Below, one piece after another: positions 9,701-20,188 of a DNA stretch of 28,407 nucleotides; within the stretch, counting starts at the first letter, position 1, and every line of letters starts with the position of its first letter. The DNA lies in the NCBI GenBank assembly GCA_900617975.1, contig UZAE01000254.1, positions 1-28,407 of the forward strand, in the 5' to 3' direction. The position numbers were made by a program, and so were the translations under genes. The stretch comes from Rodentolepis nana. Its lineage: Eukaryota > Platyhelminthes > Cestoda > Cyclophyllidea > Hymenolepididae. The notes below the pieces were generated by a model. That model did no database searches. It was given only the letters and a program-made list of their open reading frames with translations, and was not told the origin of the DNA.

Positions 9701-12190
9701 TCTAGCTGTATTCACGGACTCCCAAGGAATTGTACTGACGTGTGCAAATACGCAGACATCAGCGGCATTTCCTGCAAAATGTATAATCATCGAGAGAGTG
9801 GCATTTTTGGAGAGGGACAAATTTGGAAAAAGGAAGAGTTCTAGATTGAAGTTCTCCAAGAGCTGATCAGAATTGGGAGAAATATCTATACTCAAACTAT
9901 TTCCCGATGTAAAACAATCCATAAAATTTGGCCTGATCTAAATAAAAAAAAACAATTGGTAAAACGACTTAAAAAGAAATAAAACACAAGGAGACAGCGT
10001 CCCATGTTCATTAAGTGAAGTAATTTCCGACATTTAACTTGATTAGAGAGGAAACCTCGGATCTACTATTCTGCAAAGTTCACACCGTAAGCCCTTTTCA
10101 ACTCGATTACCAAAAACTAGTTGATATTCCAATGACAATGGATACACACCACTATGAATTAAACATACATGATTGGCATATTGCAATGAGATTTTCAATC
10201 AAATCGGACAGATAGCCATTTGCTCTCGAATTCGGGAAATTTCAATGGAAATAACAGATACACACGCACACAATCACCATCATAAGCAAAGACAATGAGA
10301 AATCGTGACTTTCAAAGTAAAGTTGAAGTGCTACTTATTTTTAAAGTACTAAATGCAAAAAGATAACGAAATGTAATTTGCCCCATCCATCGCACGACTT
10401 TTAATATTGCTCATGTAGTTATTCCACGACTGAAAAAACCTACAGTTAATTTCAACTAAAGCCCTAAATCAAGTGGTTTTTAACTTCAGAAGCATGTCAA
10501 TACGACTTTCTCTTCGTGTGTTCCATTCAACTGAAAAGGTGATAATCTGATGGATAAAAAACTACGCAGTAATCTCCCTATCAGCGTACAATTTGTAAAT
10601 ATGAAATAGCAAAATCCATAAGTTTCCGAAACAAGTATGAACAAACCCTAATAGAACAGTCTTCGGGAGATAAATAAGCGAAGTCATTTGAAAGCCCACG
10701 ACAAGTCGGAAATATCTATAAAAACAAGAAATTAGTAAAAGCAAAATAAGAACCAATGGGAGGGAGATTGAAACTAAAACTAACCTGCTGTTCAGCAAGA
10801 CGACTCCATGGTGAAAAGACATTCCTCTTGAGCAAACCCAAACCCAGAGAAAAGTTCGTATGAAATCTGCCATTCCAAGGAGAAAGCGGTCGGTAAAGAG
10901 CTAAACAAGACGAATTTCCAATAGCCCGAATTTGAGGAATTAATTCACTAATTTGCCTCCAGAATTTATAGTCAAGATCCGCGAGACTAGCAGCTTCAGA
11001 CAGTAAATCACCACTCACGACATTCTCATCTAAATCCAGCCGCTTTTCAAAAGGCCAAGCAGGGGCGAAAAGGGCAACTGATAAAGGACGGTCGGGTCTA
11101 GCTTTCTATGCATTTTTTTATCAAATATTAGGAGAAAATCCTACCGAAGCACTAAGAATAAGCTCAAGAGCTTTGTAGGTGCCAAAACCACCTCCACCTG
11201 GGCAATTCCGGCCAAAACAATCAACTCCGACAAATATTTTCATTGATTCGTCCGAGCTTCGAGCTCTGAAAAAAAGAACTTAGAGCCAACAGACAAGACA
11301 ATGCAATATTCTTGTCACTAGAAAGGGACTCGCTGATTTTGGGTAAATTCAAGAAGCTCGGGATCCCAATTGTAATTGAGGAAGATTCCGTCCAAATCAG
11401 CGTGAAAGAAAGCAGAGTTTTCTGTGGTGAGAGAATTTTGCCAATTGAGATGACCATTGTGGGTGACAGCATCATACCAAATTACCTCCGAACCCAAACT
11501 CTTGAGACATTTCAAAAAATGTAGAACCCTTTGAAAGATTCGTCTGTCAGAAGTCTATAAAAAGTTTTAGCAGAAGTCAAACGAACACTTACATCGAAGA
11601 ACCGATTTTCAAAATTTATCAGCCAACCTTCAAACCGGTAGTGCAGCCGAATATCATTCAGCTTTCGAGCAAATTGAGTAGGATATCCCACACCAACTTC
11701 TTTCGTGGTAGTGCCAAAAATTTGATCGAATTGTGGACAGGGATTTACTCGATCGCATTCGATAATCACGGTTCCATAAACCCTAACACCGTTTCTGCGA
11801 CTAATTTAACAAGAAATGCAAGCATACGTACTTGTGAGCAATATCTATCCAGGAAACAGGAGGGATCGTAACGAAATGGTGACTGAAATAGATGAATGTA
11901 TCAATCAAATCCCAGTGGACAAAACGGTAAGTGGGGAAAGTTGGGACACTTTTATCTGTAGTATCATAATCATGATAGCCACCAGCCATATCATGACAAA
12001 ACACAATAGTTGGTGTCCTTTTGGGTTTTATTAAGGTTCCAGATTCTGTACAAATGCAAATAATAAGCAAATTCGATTAGGGACCTTCTACGACTCCATC
12101 ACTAAGCACCAGTTCACTTGGCTGAACACGAGCCCGTTTCGGCTTCCAAATTAATAGTTCGGAAAAAGATTTAATGGGAGAGCAGATCAT
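6743..12190 (-). CDS. ENGASE: Cytosolic endo-beta-N-acetylglucosaminidase, GH85 (8 exons, complete)
   Basis: Cleaves the GlcNAc-GlcNAc bond of N-glycan core oligosaccharides (EC 3.2.1.96), acting in the cytosol on free glycans; no signal peptide is seen. Exons: 12190-12085, 12045-11832, 11800-11593, 11554-11334, 11265-11145, 11105-10785, 9937-9661, 6936-6743; total 1662 nt, 553 residues plus TGA. Landmarks: IKSFSELLIWKP (6-17), FCHDMAGGY (51-59), FSHHFVTIPPVSW (89-101), FEGWLINFEN (163-172) with the GH85 catalytic N-x-E pair as N169 and E171, VIWYDAV (200-206) with the active-site Tyr, FLNYNW, VGVDCFGRN, VALFAPAW and SLGLGL. Exons 7 and 8 resemble the C-terminal beta-domain (FLLGGFTLVDP near the end). 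It is shorter than human ENGASE (about 740 residues) because the C-terminus stops soon after that motif. Introns are 39, 31, 38, 68, 39, 847 and 2724 nt. Intron 1 has a weak GTCCCT donor, and intron 4 fits only as GC-AG. The start at 12190 is the first in-frame ATG of exon 1. Confidence 0.95.
8138..8935. repeat. Diverged repeat family with ~270-nt spacing in ENGASE intron 7
   Basis: A similar block starts at 8138 (TAGTCGTGTTGTACTAAC), 8408 (TAGTCGTGTGTACTGACC) and 8685 (TAGTAGCGTTATATTGACC), each followed by ...CCTAATGCCACGAC-like sequence. Units 1 and 3 also share their second halves (AGAGACATT..., GGGGAATATTGAAGG versus GGGGTTCTTGAAATG, GAAGCATC/GAAGCCTC). Similarity is patchy in unit 2. 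Traces may extend back to about 7880. No coding capacity is apparent. Confidence 0.6.
9543..9571 (+). repeat. 3' fragment of the SINE-like element
   Basis: CTAATGATAACTATCAT followed by a CAGCCTCC that matches the usual AAGCCTGCC. Only the last ~30 nt of the element are recognisable, inside ENGASE intron 7. It is either a strongly 5'-truncated insertion or an independent occurrence of the palindrome. Confidence 0.45.
9938..10784 (-). other. ENGASE intron 6
   Basis: 847-nt intron (CAG/GTTAGT to TTTATTTAG/ATC) whose removal joins AEQQ to IRPNF, matching the SAQEIQPLF of vertebrate ENGASE. Nothing else is recognised inside. Confidence 0.8.
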
Positions 12191-14180
12191 ATCAAAAAAT
12201 AAAACAATATGTTCATGACAATTAAGACCCTTTAAGACTACGTGGGTGAAGCAAGGACGCAGTCAATTAGCACACTGATTTTCGATTCTAATGACCGTAA
12301 TTCTATGTTCAGGAAAATGCATGTTTTGATTACAAACATAATGCTTTTTATAACGAGTGCCCATTATTTTAGCTAAGTAGGTTTGACTTTTTAAGTTAAA
12401 TAAAAAGGTCATATTTTTGTGCAAAAGAATGCTTTTAAACATCAAACCTTCTTCACAAGGTTAGCTAAGTACAAATATTTTTATTTATTGCTTATTTCTT
12501 ATCATATTTACCGGTCTGTGGGCATTTTCCCCATGATGCCTTGAATCCAAGTCACTACAAAGGCATTTTATAAATATTTCAGTGGATACATAATTTCGAG
12601 TTTAGTAAATCCTTATTAACTAACTCGATTAAGACTCTAAGCAATAATGTTTTGCAATTTATGTGAGCAATATTAAATCTGTATAGATAAACTTAAATTT
12701 AAAGTAAAAACTCCGAAATGTTGGCAAAATTTTCATAAAAAAGGTCAGCTACAATTGCCATGAGCTTATGTTCTGTTGCATTTTGATAAAATAGTCGAAG
12801 AAACAGAAGAAAAATTAGCGTATATAATCTAAAATTTATCATGGAATGCTGTTGCGATGGTTTTTAAAGAATCTTACAAAACATTTTGTGACGTGGCGAA
12901 TTCCTGTTCATTACATAGAAACGTTTAATTGCAATCCAATAGTTAACAGAATTTATCCTGTAAGTACGTTTACAAAGACAAAAGCCTTTTTCATTTTCGA
13001 TATTTTCATTGCGCTCACTTTTAGTTTCACAAACCTGGGGGATGAAATAGACTTACCTTCACATGGTTTATCCTGGGCAACGTATGCTAATACGGCAAAA
13101 AAGTCTATTACCTGGCAGTTGACTTCGCTCTTCAACTACCATCACCCCACTCTATGTCATATTTCACTACCTCCACAGTAATCACCTCACCCTTTTCCAC
13201 CTTTGTATCTGTTTCTTTTACATCTTTGAAACACTCTTCTCTTCCCTCCCCCCTTCGACTTTTTCACTTTGATTTTCCTTCAACTTTGTGAAGCCTGAAG
13301 TCAACTAAAGGGCTAATGATAACTATCATAATGCCTGCCATTTGATGTAAATAAGTTTAATCAAACTCTTTGTTTGACAAGGATTGTAGAAAAAACATAA
13401 TATTTCGATAACTTAATTTAAATCGGTTATATTCATAAACCAGAGCCGGTAGCTTCACTTCCTTTTTACTATTCAAAAATTCTTATCTTCAAACCAGTTT
13501 GTAATATTCCCATTGACGATTCGACTCCAGTCATCGCTTGAGGTCTTCTCATGCTTCAAATTGAGGTGTCACTGCCAGCATTTCTAAGTTCGGAAACTAT
13601 CTACAACTCACAATACTAAGTCAAATAATAACTGTTTAAAACTGAATTCCGAGTTTCTACTCCCAAATATTTCTGGCTATTACCCATCTTATAAATATTT
13701 ATTGCTCGTGTTCTAGGATATTTCATTGAATATTCTCTTAGTATTTTTCGTCTTTTAAAATCTTATTTTTTTCCACCTTAAATTTTATATCAGATTTACA
13801 ATGAGAAGTTAAATGGGGGCTTTGAAAACATTTTAAACGTTTGAATCACCTGTTTATTCTTACAACATAATGTAAACCTTGTCCAAAATTAGCTCTGTTT
13901 CTAATTAACTTTTCAAATTAAGGTACTGCATAATGCCAAAAATAATAGAATTCGGAATTCTAGATTGTTGACTTGTATTAAGCGTACAATTTTTGATATC
14001 ATAATTTGAATGTATAATTATAATGGAATTTAAATTTGCACCAAGATTTTATATATTTACTGTAAAGGTTTTTGGAGCCACATAAATATAAATGTGGTTA
14101 TTATTTTAACAAAAATCATTCTTCATTTAACTCGATTAAGGTCATATAATTTAAGCGCGGCTTTGTTAATACACGCGATA
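12191..14180. promoter_or_regulatory. Divergent intergenic region between ENGASE and the LRR gene
   Basis: Both start codons face outward from this 2-kb AT-rich interval, so it must hold both promoters unless upstream non-coding exons exist. It contains the SINE-like copy at 13037-13354. No TATA or initiator element can be picked out with confidence. Confidence 0.4.
13037..13354 (+). repeat. Dispersed SINE-like element, near full-length copy
   Basis: Has the full head (GGGG, then ATAGACTTACC, CTGGGCAACGTATG), GGCAGTTGACTTC, the pyrimidine-rich middle, GTGAAGCCTGAAGTCAAC, AATGATAACTATCATAATGC and TGCCATTTGATGTAAATAA. It lies in the intergenic region between the divergent ENGASE and LRR genes. 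No convincing target duplication survives. Confidence 0.85.
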
Positions 14181-17100
14181 ATGTATGATCTTATTAATTC
14201 TTCAAATTTTATGAAATTGTCTACAAAATACAATGATATTATGAGAGCGGAAGCGTATAACGGTCCAAATAATTCACTTGATAGCTTAAAGGACTTATTT
14301 ATTGAACAATTGGATAGTATTTCAAAAGTTGGCAAGTTATTTTTTTAATACTTTTATATGATAGATTTGGCAGGCTTTAATATCACAGCATTTCCTTCTA
14401 TCATCAATGTTTTATTTAATCTTGCGAATCTTAACATATCGAACAATAATTTGCGAACACTACCCGACCACAAGATATCCTGGAGACGTATAACTTATAT
14501 CGACTTTAGGTAACTTATATAATTTAGAAATTTTCAGCCAAAACAAATTATCCGCTATGCCAAAATCATTTTTGCACCTTACAACTCTGCGATATTTATC
14601 TATAGCTAGCAATAAATTAAGGACAATACCTTCCGATTGGAGCCTTTTGAAGAATTTGGAGGAATTAGTAGGTTTTTTCTTTTTTACAAATAAGGTAACT
14701 AGGATCTGTCCCTGAATGAAATTGACGATATTTCTTCATTGATATGCATAAGAACATTAAAGATTTTGAAAGTAGATAACAACCTGATTTCAGTAATTCC
14801 ACAAGGTACGTTGAATTTTTTATTTTATAGAACACATCTGTTCATAGCGTCATTATGTAAAAAATTTAAATCAACATTATTTACATTAATGATAGAAAAT
14901 GAATAAAATCTATGCATTTCTTTATCGAGACTTTCACAAATTGGAAAATCTCATTAGTTTCAAATGCCAAGATAATCGAATTAGTCAATTGCCAAAGTCT
15001 CTTACGAAATTGGAATATCTCGAAAATTTAGAAGTTTCGAAGAATCCCTTGATATTTCCTCCTTACAATGTAAGTTATAAAACTCTTACCATTATATACT
15101 TATATCATAACTTTACCCCGGGCATAATTTATTTTGATTGATTCATTTTATTTTTCAACATTCTTCTTCTATTAAAGAGCCATCAAACTGTCAAGAATTT
15201 TAATACTAGCAGGTTAAAAGCCTTAATTGGTGTCATAGACACCAGATTTCCAAACTATCTTGTTAAATGGAAACCATATTAAGATCAGTATGATAGCCAA
15301 TTAAAATAGACGATTTTATCAAATAATGAATGCCGCCAATCGATTTCAGAAGTTTTAAATTGCGGAACTCAATTTAAAAAAGAGATTCAATTTTTAATGA
15401 TAAAGCTTGATAGATTCCTATTCTTTTCTTATTTCTGTCCTTGTGTTTATTTTTCTTGGGTCATTTTTAAGAAATAACTTAGAGTTACATAATCTAGTTG
15501 CAACAAATCTGTTTAAAAACTTCAATTTGCGTGTAAGTCTGATATGTAAATCATTATCAGGGTTTGGTTGATTTTCTAAAGTTTCGCCTCAAATTTGATC
15601 ATTGAAATAAACTTAAATTCAGAGCTCTTCTTACCTAAGGATCTCCTTCAGTATGATAGCACAAAATTCGCTAGCTGACAATTCAAGAATACCTATTAGA
15701 ATATGAGGCATTGTTTCAGGTATTTATTACTAGCAATCATGGTTATAACAAATCCAATTGGACAAATCAAGGCATAGCTTTCAAGTTTTTTACATTGAAT
15801 GGAAGGTTACATTCGTGTGAACGCTTTCCACCTTTCGTAGAGCAGTTAGCTTATACAAAAATAAGGAAAATAATTATAAAACCAAGTTCTTCATTCCACG
15901 CCTATTATATTCGACAGGAAGACATTCACCGACACACCGACATTCTGATGTGGTGCTCGTTTTTGAACTCCTCTTTTGGAAAATAAAACTATTTGTGAAA
16001 TTGCATGTGAATCGAAGGGCATATATTGAATGAGCTCACACTTAGCACCCAAGGGCAATAACTAGGGGAAAACCGATACACAGTTATGACATAATCTACA
16101 TGTGGATTAAGAACTTGGTTGCCTCAAAATCGATACAAATTAGATCGAGGTTATTAATAACCCTTCAATTCCAAAAGAGAGCTCCCCAAATAAACGCGGC
16201 AAAGCGAATGGAAATCATAAAGTACTTTTGATTAAACTGATTTAACCATTATTTCCAAAAAGTTTCATCTAGGTTGATTGATCGATAGACTGATGATAGT
16301 CAACTCTTTGTTGGCGGTAAAACTAAGGTGAAATTTCTTCCGTAGATTGTATCTAGAGGTCTCGCACACATTTTGGCCTATCTTGATCGAAATGAACCGG
16401 AAGCAATACAAACTCCGCCTCCCTTGCCAAAGAGAACTCGCCAAACTCAATATCATTACTTCCAGGAACAGGAGTCTTTTTTGCCAAACAAAGATGATAT
16501 GCTTCAACCCCCTTCTTCCACATCACATCAAGAAGAAGATGAGAACATCAAAAGTATAAAATTGAATGAAGATGATCCCTATGATACAGAAGATGTTTTC
16601 GAGGAAGACTACTCAACTCATGAATATGAGCAAATGACGGAATCAACCCCATGTCGAATGTCACGTTCTCACTCATCTTTTCATTTTTCGCAGACAGGGT
16701 CAAGGCCTAGCTCAGCAATGGCTACTATTTCCTCAAAGTTCTCCCGTGCTTCATCTAATCCTGAATGGTAAATTTATTTGGGTGTTCTTGTCAATGTCTT
16801 TGGTGAGTTACAAAGTAACAAAAGCACAATAATCTGTTTCGGGTCTTAATGACGGACGCCTCACGTAATTTGACTTCCAATAGCACAATGTTTAAATTTA
16901 AAAAATTCCAACGTTTTCCTGGAAAATCCTGAGTCTGATTAAGCAATTCATGTAATAAGGCATAGTACGTTAACATTTATTTTAATTTTTAGCGTATCTT
17001 CAAAGGTGAATGCTAACATCAGATGATATTTTTTATGGGAAATGAATTGTTTTAAATCTAACGGCACTGCGTGTTGACCTCATTTTCATTTTCCAGTTTT

Positions 17101-20100
17101 GAGTTTAGGAAAAAAACACAAAATAGCAAAAATTTAAAAATAAATACAAGAATCTGTAAGTAGATTTTCCTTGACCCTTATTGTTTAATGTAAAACTTTG
17201 CGTTGGTATAAACTTGACTGAATATTTCTAGATAATATTAATATTTTAATGTGGAAAAACATCTCTTGTTCTTAATTTTAATGGCTTAAAATCAATTTAA
17301 ACCTGCTTTGCATTCATCGAAAAATGCGAATTTATACCCTTTAAATTACTTTTAAAAAAATCATTTAATTAATAAGCGAAAAGTAAAAAGGTTGCTGTAA
17401 ATACTCCCAAACAGAATTGCCCAGAAAGTAGTTGATTATATTAATTGTCTGCGTTGCCCATTTGGCCACGTGATAAAGTAGCTCCAAGTGTTGCACACTG
17501 AGCAACGTATACTCATACGGCAGAAAAGTCTATTAATCGGCAGTTGACTTCTAGCTTCAAACTACCATGGCCTACTGCAAGTCATATTCGACTCTTTCAC
17601 AGTACTCATCTTACCCTTTCTGAGCATTTGTGTCTGTCTGTCTGTCTCTATTAAATCTGTAAATCACTATTCTATTCCCCCTCTCGAATTTTTTACACTT
17701 TAATGCTCCTCCCCTCTGTGAAGCCCGAAGTCAGCTAAAGGGCTAATGATAACTATCATAAAGCCTGCCATTTGAAATAAATAAATAAATATTTATTGCC
17801 TGCGTTTCCCATTCGTCCACGTGATAAAACAGCTGTTTTTTCTCTACCCGAGGAGCGAATCGGACTTCTCAAATAGGCACCCATTCAGGAGGATGCATAG
17901 CCAGCCAGACTTCTACGAGCACGTTGCTATGACAACGGAAAGTAGTCACAGCTACTCACCTTCATTGACCTCCCTTTCAGACAACTATAATGCCAACCAG
18001 GCCAATGTAAATCTTGTACGGAGCCAATCCCATAGCTCCTGGCGTTTACAAAAGGACAGTCGCCAAAATAGCCTCCACTCCTCCTATCGAAACAACTTAC
18101 ACATGACAGAGGTAAGCAGATACTTACTCACTGTCACATTTGCTCCAATACCATAATCTGCCAATTCTTTTATTTCTAAGCCTTACAATTTTATTTTGTC
18201 TTTAGGGGATTTAGTGACGATTACAATTTCTACTTTCTTATTCATGTATTTATGCTTTGACGAGTGAAACAGTGGCTTCATGCCAAGAAACTACATCGTT
18301 ATGAACACTTTGAGTTAGAATCACTTATAAAAATATGATCAGGAAACGGATTTATCGGTCCACGTTGGTCAGTGTTTTAACAGAAAGAATTGAAAAAGAA
18401 TTACCCTTGCTTTTAATCAATAAGCACGTGGACAAGGCGTCATATCAAAAATTATAATGTGGCTGTATGTTTCGAGAAGCATGGTTTAATGGATAGCACT
18501 TACCGAGAGCAATAGGATTCTAAAAATTTTGATCAGTAAAAAATAAGCATGTCTTATGTATGTTTATTGTTAGTATTTATGCTTTTTGGTCGAAAAATTC
18601 AAGCATAATTGGTTAAGGTATGGCTTTGAAGGCTATTAGGAGAACGTTGCACAAAATATCGATTTGTGTAAAACAATATTCAGCCTTCCGTATTATCCCA
18701 TCAACGCTTTTTTAATCGGCTCATATTTATATGATAGCAGTTAAAATGCCCTTGAAAAAAATGAATCTACTCTCAGCTTTAGAAATGAGAAATTGCTAAT
18801 TAACCTTTAGAATCATTCAAAACTATCAAATACTTTCCTTTTGGTGATTTAGAGTAAAGTGGTAGACTACTGACTTTGCCCATTATTACCTATCAGGTAA
18901 GTTTGTGAAAGAATGAAGAAAGGAGATTGAGCAATTTGGGAACCGTTTGTGTTTCACTGATTGAACTTTCTCATGGAGTTTTTAATGCAGTTGGAATTTC
19001 AAAATTGAGTTAATATTACTAGTTCCTCAGTGCCGATTACTGTATTTGGACCTTCTCTCCCCCTTCATGCTTTAAATTTTGTCTTAACTATTGATTCGCC
19101 TATTTCCTTTAAAACTGTGGAAAATAATGACCACAGTTAATAGACACCTTTGGAGATTTCAAAGTTACCTCAATTCGCCCACTTAATTTACAATTAAGGT
19201 TCATTAAACCAGCACTCTCGAAACACGTTAATGGTTTGCCAACCCAATATAAAGATTTTAAGTAATATGAGATTCTTGATATTCTCTTCCCAATAGGACC
19301 GCCATTTGAGTCCCTATCTCTTTTGCATAAGATATTGAACCCTTTTTACTTAAAACATGCCAAAACGAAGTAATAAATATCCCCAATATAGAAATGCTGC
19401 TAAGAAAAGGAAGTATATTATAAAACTTATAAGTTGAGTTTTTTAACGAATACCAACCCACGGCCATGGGTTACAAAGCTATTACTGGCTAAATATTTAT
19501 GTTTTAAATGGTCATAATTTTCCTGTTAGACAATGATCCACGGTTCAGGTAATCTAAAAGTGGTATATTTAGCCAATAATAAATTCATAAATTAATAATG
19601 AGGAGTTTACTAGTAAAAATAAGGTTCTTACCTGCTGTTTCTATTAAGATTTTCTAGAAAATTACGGAAATCAATTGGAATAAAAGTTTAGAAGTTACCT
19701 GTCGTCTTTTCAAAGTTCTAGGTTAATTAATTTAGCGCATAGCTTTTCAAAATACTCTTGTGAATTTGACTGAAAGTCGATATTTAGCCATGATCCAGTT
19801 AGAAAGGGGGGGGGGGAGGACAAAATCGACTGCTACTGGCAGACCAAAGTCAACCACCCCGACCCTCCCCTACCCCCCATACCTGTGAAAACATCCGTCC
19901 AAATTGGTTAAGAAAATGCAGTCACTTAATTTTTAACTTGTTTTGCAATCACTACGACTGGATTTTGTGTTTTCGGTCCAGTTTCTTGAACATTGGTATA
20001 ATAAAAAGCACACATTTGTTAGTTGAGTCACTACTGGGCGCGGTCCAACGTTACTGCACGCTGAATGCGACCAATGAAATGGGTGTGTTTAAACCGTTGC

Positions 20101-20150
20101 CATCCAATACTAACAGACAGAATCGAAAGCAGCCTTGAGAATTTTTATTA

Positions 20151-20188
<38 letters not shown>

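Noticed and set aside
9626..9866. Two overlapping plus-strand open frames
   Set aside because: They are the complement of ENGASE exon 7, which fits the protein family.
13023..13368. Possible target duplication around the 13-kb element (AGTTT...CAAAC on both sides)
   Set aside because: It needs gaps and mismatches over a very AT-rich sequence; not better than chance.
15711..15986. 91-codon open frame in LRR-gene intron 5
   Set aside because: No family resemblance, and including it would interrupt the LRR cap that exons 5 and 6 form in frame.
18843..18900. Strong CAG/GTAAGT donor at 18898 suggesting an exon
   Set aside because: All upstream acceptors give stop codons or the wrong phase for the LRR gene.
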